Assembly: GCA_913063265.1 (NCBI GenBank)
Contig: CAJXZG010000031.1
Coordinates: 1-50,007 of the forward strand
Direction of reading: 5' to 3'
Length of the DNA: 50,007 nucleotides
From: an uncultured Prolixibacteraceae bacterium
GTDB taxonomy: Bacteria; Bacteroidota; Bacteroidia; Bacteroidales; Prolixibacteraceae
Positions within the stretch are counted from its first letter, which is position 1. The number at the start of each line of letters is the position of its first letter. Shown one piece after another: positions 17,034-25,151 of this stretch. The position numbers and the translations under genes are program-made. The notes under the pieces are model-generated. The model saw only the letters and a program-made list of their open reading frames with translations. It had not been told where the DNA came from and did no database searches.

Positions 17034-17063
17034 AACCGGGATATTAAAAATCCCGGTTTTTTT
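17034..17063 (+). terminator. Terminator after the T9SS-exported protein
   Basis: AACCGGGAT (17034-17042) pairs with ATCCCGGTT (17050-17058) around a 7-nt loop, and the stem runs into a stretch of seven T. Confidence 0.85.
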
Positions 17064-17088
17064 ATTATGAAAAATGGGAACATTATAT

Positions 17089-17096
17089 TATTTTTG
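17089..17096 (+). promoter_or_regulatory. -7 promoter element upstream of tRNA-Pro
   Basis: TATTTTTG matches the consensus and lies upstream of both the 20-nt tRNA fragment (17116) and the intact tRNA (17183). The primary transcript would carry both. Confidence 0.5.
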
Positions 17097-17115
17097 CGAA
17101 CCACAAAATTCATTT

Positions 17116-17135
17116 CGGGATGTGGCGCAGTCTGG
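17116..17135 (+). pseudogene. 5' fragment of tRNA-Pro
   Basis: CGGGATGTGGCGCAGTCTGG is identical to the first 20 nt of the intact tRNA at 17183-17202. After it the sequence diverges completely, so the acceptor stem, anticodon and T arm are missing. It is a truncated duplicate lying between the promoter and the functional tRNA. Confidence 0.8.
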
Positions 17136-17182
17136 CTCCGAATTGTTCGAGAGTCTTAAAATATATTGAAACAGCTAAAAAT

Positions 17183-17256
17183 CGGGATGTGGCGCAGTCT
17201 GGTAGCGTACTCGTCTGGGGGGCGAGGGGTCGCAAGTTCAAATCTTGTCATCCCGA
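17183..17256 (+). tRNA. tRNA-Pro (anticodon GGG)
   Basis: A complete 74-nt cloverleaf can be folded. The acceptor CGGGATG pairs with CATCCCG, the D arm is GCGC/GCGT, the anticodon stem CTCGT/GCGAG encloses the loop CTGGGGG with GGG at positions 34-36, the variable loop has 5 nt, and the T arm is GCAAG-TTCAAAT-CTTGT. The discriminator base is A and no CCA is encoded. It reads CCC and CCU proline codons. Confidence 0.95.
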
Positions 17257-17280
17257 CAAATTAAAAATTAGATAATAGTA

Positions 17281-17322
17281 AAAGCCTGTAGATTTTAGCA
17301 ATTACAGGCTTTCTTCTTTTTT
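17281..17322. terminator. Terminator after tRNA-Pro
   Basis: AAAGCCTGTA (17281-17290) pairs perfectly with TACAGGCTTT (17303-17312) around a 12-nt loop. A T-rich stretch follows on the plus strand. It may also protect against read-through from the convergent GH106-like gene. Confidence 0.75.
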
Positions 17323-17351
17323 ATGAATTTTCCGAAAACAAGCACTTACTT

Positions 17352-19592
17352 TTATTCTTCCCCCACCCAAAATACAGAACTTACAGCTTCAAGCTTTAAT
17401 TTGTATTTGGTAAAATTTTGTGTTTTATTATTATCAATCGACTCTGTTTTTTCAAGTTTTGAAATATTTCCGTTATGAGGATTCCAACTTTGCAAAACAG
17501 AATTTCCCTTAAGAATTACTTCTGTTTCAATTATTTCATTACTCGAATTGGTAAAAAAGTAAATATGCTTTCCATCTTTTATTTTATGGATGTAGTTGAA
17601 TTTGCCAAAATCAGTAGTTAAAACCGGATTAGGATGAAACTTGACATTAAGCTCCAATTGTTCGTCCAGTATTTTCTGAATATTGTCTTTATCAGGTTCA
17701 GGAATATGAACAGCAAAACCACCATTTGAATTAGAATTCCTCCTAATTTCTCCGGAATTTTTGGATAAAGGATTAACATTAAAAATTTGTAATACCAAAT
17801 CAACAACTTCATTGTTTTTGCCTACTTCCGAAGATTTAAATGGCAGTTGAGTAGTTGAAATGATTGTCCCGCCCCTGTCGTAAAAAGATTTCAACTTTTT
17901 TAAAGTTTGATACGAAATGGTTTTGCAACCGGTTAAAAACATTACTTTATATTCCTGATAATTTTCTGTATTTTTTAGTTGAATTTTTCCATTTTCAACA
18001 ACATATTTTTCGTCTAAAAAAAGTTCAGGATGTACAAATGTAAAATCCCTTCGTATATCGTTTGTTAGCAATCCACTTATGTCCTGATAATCGGTTTCCG
18101 GTGAAACATAAAATCCTTGTCGAATATTTTCCGGATTATCAAACACAAAATGACCTGCCAACTCCTCAAAGGGATACATTACACCAATTTCGGAGACTCT
18201 TCTTCCTCCCTGTAGTAGCAAACAAGCCCGTCCAACAAAACTGGAATATGAAGGCAGTGCAGGAGCAATTTCCTCATTGTACGGAGAAACCAATGGTGAA
18301 ATGTAAACCTTTTCAGGATTGTACCACATGCCATGAGGAATGACAAAATTTACCCCTCGTGTAAAACTTTCAAACATTGGCCGGTAAAGCATCAGCGAAT
18401 CGAAATGTTGGTCACGTTCACGAAATGCACCGTAAATTTCAGTAGAAACTACAGGACGATCGTAGTAATCGGCTGCCGAACTAATTAATTTGTGACCGTT
18501 TTGACCAAACTGGTATTTGATAATTACATCAAATAGCGGTATTTGTGTATAACGGTAAAACTTAAAAATATCAGCGTTCATATCGATTGGCGTTGGATCG
18601 TAATTACCCGGAGGATGGCCGGTGCTTTTTAATCCATGATTTTCATTCCATTCGGCTGCCAATTTTGGGAATCCTTCGGCCAGAAGTTCAGCACGCGTAC
18701 TATAAAATGCATTGCGTACTGATTGTGTTTCAGGGCCAATATCATACCAAAGCGCAGGATAATAAGGTTTTGGATCATAACCATGCAACTCCTCAAATTT
18801 CTCATTAAATTTTCCGGTCCAGGTTCTCGGATGCCGCCAGAAACCTACATCATCAAAGAAGGTTTTTTTAATTGTGTTGCCAAAATACGAACTAAACTTT
18901 TCAGCGTATTTGTCGTATGTCAGTTTAATCATTTCGCGTACAGCAAAAGTATCCAGGTAATCCACAACCGGATAAGCTTTGTGCCAACTGTCTTTTACCA
19001 TCGGAAACAGGAATATTTTCCATTTCCCTTTTGGTATCTGCCAGATTATTACTCCCTCTTTAAAATAGTTACTTATTTCAATTCGTTCCCCCGTTTCAAC
19101 ATTCATTGCAACGGCTGACATTAACTGAACCGCTTGAATTGTATCATGAAACACATTTGGACCCGAGATTTCAAATTCTATTTTATCCAATCTTTTCATG
19201 GTATGTTCCGGAAATAATTCCCCCAGTTTACCACCTGCCATTCCTGTTGGAAAATCATTATCATCGTATAAAATAATTTCCATACCTAATTCCCCGGCTA
19301 TGTCAATCATATCCTGGTATCTGTCAAAATATTCATCAGTCTGAAATTGAGGTGTTGTTCCTGGTTTTGTCGGGCTTTTTTCAGCAAGTGGCAAAAGGCT
19401 TACACCGGAGAATCCTGCGTCCCTGGCATCTTTCATTTGTTGCCTGATTCCTTCTGTGGTAAGCTCCCCGTTAATATGCCAGAAAGGCATTGGTTTAAAC
19501 TGATCAGGAGGATTTTTGAAATTCTTTTCCAGTTGATTTGAACAACTAAATAGAAAGAAAGTGAATAAAAAGATGAGTAAACAGATTTTCAT
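17352..19592 (-). CDS. GH106-like glycoside hydrolase lipoprotein (putative alpha-L-rhamnosidase)
   Basis: This 746-residue lipoprotein has its lipobox Cys in FLFSCSNQ at residue 17. PFWHINGELTTEGIRQQMKD, followed by AGFSGVSLLPL, is the start of the TIM-barrel part of the GH106 alpha-L-rhamnosidase group. FFDDVGFWRHPRTWTGKF, LHGYDPKPYYPALWYD and STGHPPGNYDP are further matching segments. At 746 residues it is clearly shorter than classical GH106 enzymes (about 1,100), so the C-terminal beta-sandwich part is reduced. It is the last gene behind rhamnose isomerase, mutarotase, transporter and aldolase genes, which strongly supports release of L-rhamnose from glycans. The exact linkage cannot be told. 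The lipoprotein signal suggests surface or periplasmic location. Confidence 0.75.
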   Translation of the reverse strand: MKICLLIFLFTFFLFSCSNQLEKNFKNPPDQFKPMPFWHINGELTTEGIRQQMKDARDAGFSGVSLLPLAEKSPTKPGTTPQFQTDEYFDRYQDMIDIAGELGMEIILYDDNDFPTGMAGGKLGELFPEHTMKRLDKIEFEISGPNVFHDTIQAVQLMSAVAMNVETGERIEISNYFKEGVIIWQIPKGKWKIFLFPMVKDSWHKAYPVVDYLDTFAVREMIKLTYDKYAEKFSSYFGNTIKKTFFDDVGFWRHPRTWTGKFNEKFEELHGYDPKPYYPALWYDIGPETQSVRNAFYSTRAELLAEGFPKLAAEWNENHGLKSTGHPPGNYDPTPIDMNADIFKFYRYTQIPLFDVIIKYQFGQNGHKLISSAADYYDRPVVSTEIYGAFRERDQHFDSLMLYRPMFESFTRGVNFVIPHGMWYNPEKVYISPLVSPYNEEIAPALPSYSSFVGRACLLLQGGRRVSEIGVMYPFEELAGHFVFDNPENIRQGFYVSPETDYQDISGLLTNDIRRDFTFVHPELFLDEKYVVENGKIQLKNTENYQEYKVMFLTGCKTISYQTLKKLKSFYDRGGTIISTTQLPFKSSEVGKNNEVVDLVLQIFNVNPLSKNSGEIRRNSNSNGGFAVHIPEPDKDNIQKILDEQLELNVKFHPNPVLTTDFGKFNYIHKIKDGKHIYFFTNSSNEIIETEVILKGNSVLQSWNPHNGNISKLEKTESIDNNKTQNFTKYKLKLEAVSSVFWVGEE

Positions 19593-19663
19593 GTTACAGG
19601 TTTAGTTTCAGGTTTATATTATTTAAAAGCGATAAGTTTCAACATGGACTAAATTACAAAGTT

Positions 19664-20959
19664 CTAACTCAAAAATTTCTTCCTTAAATCTTCCACCTGT
19701 TCTTTATTTATGGGAACTAATTTTCCCAAAGATGCCCCCATAATAAGTGATTTTGCACTAAATTCTGCAACTTCCAGTTTATCAAATGTTCCCAGCAAAT
19801 TATCTCCGGTAACTAAAACCGAATCATTATTAATAATTACAGCCGGTGTATTTTCTGAGAGTGTTTCGAGAATAGCTTCTTCACCCGCAAAGTGCGTACC
19901 GAAAGGCATATTAGGAATATCCTGCAAGAAAATCCAGCTTTCAGGTATAGTACGGACATCAATTTTTTCTCCCGTAATACTAAATCCCATTAGATATGTT
20001 GTTTGTGTTAAAATAATGGAATTTACATGAGGAAACCGTTTATAAATTTCCCGGTGTAACCAGGTTGACCTGCTTGGTAATTTCCCTCGTTCCCGTTTGC
20101 CGTCTCTAATCTGTACGATGTCTTTATTTTGAATATCCCATCTTGCCACATTGGTCGGCGTTATAAGAAAATCATTGTTTTTCCATCGCACGGATACTGT
20201 TCCATACGAACTAATCATCAATCCCTGCTCACAGGCACGATGAACTATTTTCCTGATATTTTCACGAATAGCACGTTCATCGGATGGATATTCAACATTT
20301 TTTTGCTCAGGTAAAAGACGAGGAATCTGTTTCTCAAAATTTTCAATTTGCCTATCTGTCAGATAGTTTGGGATTCCTATTGTATTTCCGAAAATGAGTG
20401 TACGGGCACAAAATTCCATGGTTTCGAATCGCTGGAAAGTATCACTTAAATCTTTTCCACCAACCACAGTACCATGATTTTCCATAATAACTGCGTTCAC
20501 TCCTTTTTTAAATTCTTCGGCAATAACCTCTCCCAATTCATTACTTCCGGGTAAAGCATATTCCGCATAGCCAATCGGACCACAAACATTTTTTGCCTGT
20601 GGTAAAACATTTGTATTTGGAATTTGACGGACAATACTAAAGGAAACCAAAGCCGGAGGGTGTGCATGTATTACAGCTTTTATTTCGGGTCGGCATTTAT
20701 ATATGGCAATATGGAATGGGTATTCAGAAGACGGTTTATGTCTTCCTTCGATACTGCCATCTTTTCTGACACATATAATGTCTGTGGGGCGCAATGTTCC
20801 TTTATCAATTGCCGAAGGTGTAACCCAAACATCACCATTATCATCTATAATCGAAATATTTCCTCCCGAAGTTGTTGTCATTCCACTACGGTAAATCTTA
20901 TCTATAATCAGGATTATCTGATCACGCGGATGCATCCACTTTGTATTTAATTTTCTCAT
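19664..20959 (-). CDS. Tandem-domain class II aldolase (rhamnulose-1-phosphate aldolase-like)
   Basis: This 431-residue protein contains two class II aldolase/adducin domains in a row. Domain 1 (about 10-205) has the expected active site: Glu79 in PSSEYPFH, the metal ligands His98 and His100 in IHAHPP, and His162 in MENHGTVVGG. Domain 2 (about 225-425) aligns with it but has Ser298 at the Glu position, Thr318 and Thr320 at the two His positions, and Asp379 in place of the third His. Usual family members have one domain of about 210-270 residues. Position behind rhaA suggests cleavage of L-rhamnulose-1-phosphate to lactaldehyde and DHAP. The start MRKLNTKW at 20959 is preferred; an upstream in-frame ATG at 21022 would add 21 residues of poor character. 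Confidence 0.85.
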   Translation of the reverse strand: MRKLNTKWMHPRDQIILIIDKIYRSGMTTTSGGNISIIDDNGDVWVTPSAIDKGTLRPTDIICVRKDGSIEGRHKPSSEYPFHIAIYKCRPEIKAVIHAHPPALVSFSIVRQIPNTNVLPQAKNVCGPIGYAEYALPGSNELGEVIAEEFKKGVNAVIMENHGTVVGGKDLSDTFQRFETMEFCARTLIFGNTIGIPNYLTDRQIENFEKQIPRLLPEQKNVEYPSDERAIRENIRKIVHRACEQGLMISSYGTVSVRWKNNDFLITPTNVARWDIQNKDIVQIRDGKRERGKLPSRSTWLHREIYKRFPHVNSIILTQTTYLMGFSITGEKIDVRTIPESWIFLQDIPNMPFGTHFAGEEAILETLSENTPAVIINNDSVLVTGDNLLGTFDKLEVAEFSAKSLIMGASLGKLVPINKEQVEDLRKKFLS

Positions 20960-21109
20960 AACCTGAATTTTAATGTAACATTTTTTGAGATTGTTTTGAA
21001 TTTTATTCAAACAAAAAAGCACTAAATAATACTGTTATTAATCCTGCAGGATACTACCCTACAGTTCTGTGGTAAATAAATGTTGGCTAAATTTTTTATT
21101 TCTTTGAAT

Positions 21110-21163
21110 AAAAAACCTCTCTCACTCTAATAAAGATCAATATCATTATTGAGCAAAAGAGGT
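21110..21163 (-). terminator. Terminator-like hairpin after rhaA
   Basis: On the minus strand ACCTCT pairs with AGAGGT, with additional imperfect inner pairs, and a U-run (A-run at 21110-21115 on the plus strand) follows. It lies between rhaA and the aldolase gene, so the last two genes may be expressed less or from a second promoter. Confidence 0.5.
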
Positions 21164-21194
21164 ATCACTTAACTATGAATTAATCAATAAATTA

Positions 21195-22460
21195 TCAGTT
21201 TCGTTTTGAAAGAACTTCTTTTTCGTAAGTCTGAATATCCTTTATATAATCCATTCCGGTTGCAACACCTTCCTGAAGACAGTAGTAGTCCCAAACCGCT
21301 GCAAAAGGCATTGTTTTTAACTCTTCCAACATGGCAAGACGCTCGAAATTTTTACCTGCTTCTTCCATTTCAATCAATTCCCTGGTGGGTTCCAAAGCTG
21401 CAATAAGAAAGGCTTTCATTGCTGCACGTGTGCCTGTTACATAAGCACCAATTCGGTTTATAGATGCATCAAAGAAATCCAATCCTATATTTACCCTGTC
21501 TAAAAAATCATTGCGCATAATTTCAGATGCAATTAACTGAACATCTTCATTCAAGGTAACCACATGGTCGGAATCCCAACGTACAGGACGTGTGACATGT
21601 AATAAAATCTCATCAATAAACTGCAGACATGAAGATATTTTATCTCCTACCTGTTCAGTAGGATGAAAATGTCCGTTATCCAAACATATTAATTTGTCGT
21701 TTTTAATTGCGTATCCCAGATAAAAATCGTGCGAACCAACAGTCATAGACTCTGCTCCTATACCAAACAATTTACTTTCAACTGCATCTTTCATATGTTC
21801 TTTGGGATATTCAGTTTCCATTGCTTCATCCAAAGATTTTTTTAAGATAGTGCGTAAACCATTTCTGTCAACCGGAGTATCTTTTGTTCCATCCGGAATC
21901 CAGGTATTATGTACACAGGGTGTTCCCAGTTGTTTGCCTATTTCTGCTGAAATTGCACGACACCGTTTCAAATGTTCAACCCAGAATTTACGGTTTTCTT
22001 CATTTTTACTCGATAATGTCAAACCATCAGCTGCTCTGTCGTGTGAGAAACAAGATGCATTAAAATCCATACCGATTTCCTGTTTTTGACACCATTCGAT
22101 CCAGCTTTGAAAGTGTTTTATTTCTATTTGGTCGCGATCAACTTTTTCACCCTTAAAATCGCCATAAATAGCATGAAGATTTAAACGTTGTTTTCCGGGT
22201 AGAAGTGAAAGTACTTTCTCCAGATCGGAACGCATTTCGGCTATTGAAGTGGCTTTTCCGGGGTAATTACCCGTTGCCTGAATACCTCCGCCTGAAAGTT
22301 CTGCATCGGGTGTTTCAAAACCACCTACATCATCGGTTTGCCAGCAATGTAAAGATATATTTACATCTTTCATTTTTGAAATAGCAGCATCAGTATCTAC
22401 GCCTATTGCAGCATATTGTTCTTTTGCAATTTCATATGCTTTTTTAATTAGTTCGCTCAT
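21195..22460 (-). CDS. rhaA: L-rhamnose isomerase
   Basis: This 421-residue cytosolic isomerase converts L-rhamnose to L-rhamnulose. Recognisable segments are ISLHCWQTDDVGGFETP near the N-terminus, GNYPGKATSIAEMRSDLEK, LNLHAIYGDFKGEKVDRD, the metal-binding central part (CLDNGHFHPTEQVGDKIS) and VRWDSDHVVTLNEDVQLIA. Length matches the family. It is the third gene of the rhaT-rhaM-rhaA run, 36 nt after rhaM, and a terminator-like hairpin follows. The assignment is firm, because the neighbours are the mutarotase and the transporter for the same sugar. Confidence 0.95.
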   Translation of the reverse strand: MSELIKKAYEIAKEQYAAIGVDTDAAISKMKDVNISLHCWQTDDVGGFETPDAELSGGGIQATGNYPGKATSIAEMRSDLEKVLSLLPGKQRLNLHAIYGDFKGEKVDRDQIEIKHFQSWIEWCQKQEIGMDFNASCFSHDRAADGLTLSSKNEENRKFWVEHLKRCRAISAEIGKQLGTPCVHNTWIPDGTKDTPVDRNGLRTILKKSLDEAMETEYPKEHMKDAVESKLFGIGAESMTVGSHDFYLGYAIKNDKLICLDNGHFHPTEQVGDKISSCLQFIDEILLHVTRPVRWDSDHVVTLNEDVQLIASEIMRNDFLDRVNIGLDFFDASINRIGAYVTGTRAAMKAFLIAALEPTRELIEMEEAGKNFERLAMLEELKTMPFAAVWDYYCLQEGVATGMDYIKDIQTYEKEVLSKRN

Positions 22461-22496
22461 GATATTATTTTTTATTGATTACTTTTTATTGATTAA

Positions 22497-22811
22497 TTAT
22501 TCCATATAAAAAACTTCTTCCAACTGAACAGAAACCGGTGAATTATCTGAATTTGTTTCCATAATATCTTTCATATAAGCCCACCATTTTTGTACGATTT
22601 CTGTTTGGCCCAAATCCTGAGAACCTCCATCCCCGCTTACCTTCTGAAAGGCAAAAAGAATATTGGTTTCTTCATCCAAAAAGATAGAATACTCACTCAC
22701 TCCGGCTTCTTTTAAAAGCTTTTTTAACCCGGGCCAGATTTCATCATGCCGCTTTTTATATTCTTCTTTTTGACCTTTGTTTAGGTACATTTTAAAAGCC
22801 AGTCGTTGCAT
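22497..22811 (-). CDS. rhaM: L-rhamnose mutarotase
   Basis: This 104-residue protein interconverts the alpha and beta anomers of L-rhamnose so that the isomerase receives its preferred form. Family features are RLAFKMYLNKGQKEEYKKRH (including the conserved Tyr and His), the HDEIWPGL segment, YSIFLDEETNILFAF and QKWWAYMKDIM with its paired Trp. The size is exactly that of RhaM. It starts 11 nt after the rhaT stop. Confidence 0.95.
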   Translation of the reverse strand: MQRLAFKMYLNKGQKEEYKKRHDEIWPGLKKLLKEAGVSEYSIFLDEETNILFAFQKVSGDGGSQDLGQTEIVQKWWAYMKDIMETNSDNSPVSVQLEEVFYME

Positions 22812-22822
22812 ACTTTTTGATT

Positions 22823-23923
22823 TTAATTAAGAAAATCACTTTTGGCAATACCCATAATTACTACCGACATCAGAATTAATCCTATTCCCCAGTAAATTGT
22901 GCTTTTTGTATTTTTAGAAACACCTGCCCATTCTTTACGCCAAAAGCCCCAAAAGTTAGCTGTCAGAATAATAGTTGACATGTGTAAAATCCATGAACTG
23001 GCTCCATTTCCAATCTTTGTCTCGCCCATTCCGTAAAAGAAGAATTGTAAAAACCATGTGGTTCCGGCCAATGCGCAAAAGAGGTAGTTTTTTAATAATG
23101 GAGTTTCACTGTTGATGAAATCACTGCCAGTTCTATTTTTTATTATCAGAGCTACCGACCAAATTAAATTGGTTGTTAAACCTCCCCAAAGAATAACCAG
23201 AAAGATGATGTTGTTCTCGAACAGGTATTTGCCATCGCTCACAAAAGCAAAATTATTTGAAACAGCTATTTCGCGAACAGCCTCTCCCATCTCTTTGCCT
23301 GCATCGATACCAAAACTAAAAAAGGCACTCAATACTCCTGAAATAACAGCTATAATTAAACCGGTTGTTAATTTAAACTCACTGTTTACACCCTCTTTTA
23401 CATTGGCAAGTTCTTTATCCTTCATCAGGCCTGCTTTTCCGCATAACACTATTCCAACCATCAGAACTAATATTCCGAAAAGAATAATTCTTCCACTTCT
23501 TGTAGCAAGCATATCAGTAAACGAATCCCCTGCTGGTAAAATTTCTCCTAAATTTCCTATATTACGAAGAATTGGTAAGCCTAATGAACCAACCAGGGAA
23601 GTAATTCCAAGTAATACAGAATTACCCAAAGACATTCCCAGGTAACGAATCCCCAGACCATACGTAAGTCCTCCGATACCCCACAATACTCCTAAAATAT
23701 AAGTCAAACGGATCGTTGATGAATCGGTTGAACTTAAAATATCCTGCCATCCGGGAGAAGTTAGTGCTGTTGCTATGTATGGCATTATTAACCATGAAAA
23801 AAGACCTCCAATGATCCAATAAATTTCCCAACGCCATTTTCTAACCAGATTGAAAGGCATATACCAACTTCCTGATGATGCACCACCAAGGGAGTGAAAA
23901 AAAATTCCGAGAATTGCATTCAT
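22823..23923 (-). CDS. rhaT: L-rhamnose/proton symporter RhaT
   Basis: This 366-residue inner-membrane transporter of the drug/metabolite superfamily has about ten hydrophobic segments. It begins with LGIFFHSLGGASSGSWYMPF and continues with RWEIYWIIGGLFSWLIMPYIA, both typical of RhaT. It imports L-rhamnose with a proton. Length is slightly above the enterobacterial protein (344). It is the first gene of the operon and is transcribed divergently from the AraC-type regulator, across an intergenic region of 284 bp that contains an inverted repeat. Confidence 0.92.
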   Translation of the reverse strand: MNAILGIFFHSLGGASSGSWYMPFNLVRKWRWEIYWIIGGLFSWLIMPYIATALTSPGWQDILSSTDSSTIRLTYILGVLWGIGGLTYGLGIRYLGMSLGNSVLLGITSLVGSLGLPILRNIGNLGEILPAGDSFTDMLATRSGRIILFGILVLMVGIVLCGKAGLMKDKELANVKEGVNSEFKLTTGLIIAVISGVLSAFFSFGIDAGKEMGEAVREIAVSNNFAFVSDGKYLFENNIIFLVILWGGLTTNLIWSVALIIKNRTGSDFINSETPLLKNYLFCALAGTTWFLQFFFYGMGETKIGNGASSWILHMSTIILTANFWGFWRKEWAGVSKNTKSTIYWGIGLILMSVVIMGIAKSDFLN

Positions 23924-24069
23924 AGTTCTAAGTCTTAAGTTTTATTGATTTTATGTTATTTATAAGAAGCTTTCTAAAAATTGTTAAATCATATAATTAT
24001 GCGCCTTTTTCATTTATACTTCTGCAAAATTTCGTTAAATAACTCGTGCTATTCACGTCAATTTTGCCT

Positions 24070-24120
24070 TGTCTAAATAAAAAATCCATCATAATTCTTT
24101 AAATAAACAAAATTTAGACA
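24070..24120. promoter_or_regulatory. Inverted repeat TGTCTAAAT / ATTTAGACA in the rhaT-araC intergenic region
   Basis: The 9-nt arms at 24070-24078 and 24112-24120 are perfect complements with 33 bp between them. They lie in the divergent region of the rhamnose module, where the AraC-type activator would be expected to bind. AraC proteins often bind direct repeats, so the role is uncertain. Confidence 0.4.
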
Positions 24121-24207
24121 GCTTCTAAGATTCCAAAAATATTGGTAAAACAAGATATTGACAATAGCAATTTTGGCATTTTTTTTATATATTTTGACAC
24201 TATTTTT

Positions 24208-25080
24208 ATGAAAGATTATTTTAAATACTTAACAAGTGCGGAAGAAGATATTAACTGGGGATTATATCTGAATGTTGCCGGAACAGCCAGAATTTTACCT
24301 AAAACAATGTACCCTCCCCAGGAGCACCCATCAGAATATTATTTTAACTGGGAAACGGGCAGGGTATTAAAAGAATATCAGCTCAATTATATTACAGAAG
24401 GTACTGGTATTTATGAGAATAAATATGGTAAATTCCAGATAAAACCGGGAAGTGTAATTTTAATTATTCCAGACGAATGGCATCGTTACAGGCCAATACG
24501 GACAACAGGATGGACAGAAAATTATATTGGCTTTAATGGTCGGATAGCCATAGATTTATTAAAAAATAAAATATTTACACCAACGCAACCAATCATAAAC
24601 TGTGGAATTAGAGAAGAAATAATTGACACATATTTAAAGATTTTTGATTTGGTTGAAAAAGAGCGTCCGGGATTTCAACAAGTGGCTTCCGGAATGGTTG
24701 TAAAATTATTGGGTTATATAGTATCATTTGAAAAACGTAAAGAGTTTTCCGGTAAACCTATTGCCAAGGTAATTGAACAGGTACGTTTTTTAATGCGTCA
24801 GAATATTGAAACTGAATACAATATGGAAGAGCTGGCACGGGATCATAACGTTGGATATTCCTACTTTAGAAAGATGTTCAAAAAATATACTGGTGTTTCA
24901 CCTGCGCAGTATCACCTTCAGTTAAGAATGATTAGAGCTAAAGAACTACTGGTTTCTACTGATAAAACAATAACTGAAATAGCATATCAACTGGGATTCC
25001 AGAATATCTATCATTTTAGCCTGCTATTTAAAAAGAAGATAGGAAGAAGTCCGTCGGATCTTAGAAAAGGGATTAATTAA
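24208..25080 (+). CDS. AraC-family transcriptional regulator of the rhamnose genes
   Basis: This 290-residue regulator has an N-terminal cupin-type sugar-binding domain (about 20-160; KEYQLNYITEGTGIYENKYG and IKPGSVILIIPDEWHRYRP). A C-terminal double helix-turn-helix follows (about 190-288; NMEELARDHNVGYSYFRKMF and TITEIAYQLGFQNIYHFSLL). The start MKDYFKYLTS at 24208 is preferred over an in-frame TTG at 24142. It is divergent from rhaT, which suggests a RhaR/RhaS-like activator responding to L-rhamnose. The assigned ligand is inferred from position. Confidence 0.82.
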   Translation: MKDYFKYLTSAEEDINWGLYLNVAGTARILPKTMYPPQEHPSEYYFNWETGRVLKEYQLNYITEGTGIYENKYGKFQIKPGSVILIIPDEWHRYRPIRTTGWTENYIGFNGRIAIDLLKNKIFTPTQPIINCGIREEIIDTYLKIFDLVEKERPGFQQVASGMVVKLLGYIVSFEKRKEFSGKPIAKVIEQVRFLMRQNIETEYNMEELARDHNVGYSYFRKMFKKYTGVSPAQYHLQLRMIRAKELLVSTDKTITEIAYQLGFQNIYHFSLLFKKKIGRSPSDLRKGIN

Positions 25081-25151
25081 GAAATGAATAAATACCAAAT
25101 TAAAAAGAATCTGGCAAACTGAATTGGATTGATATTTTTGCAGGATAAATT

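Noticed and set aside
23112..23645. 177-residue open frame on the plus strand
   Set aside because: It is antisense to rhaT and mirrors its membrane segments; composition and position show it is a shadow of the real gene.
25133..25140. TATTTTTG on the plus strand next to the 3' end of the AAA gene
   Set aside because: It matches the -7 consensus, but points antisense into the gene, has no -33 partner and no downstream gene on that strand; chance is likely in AT-rich DNA.
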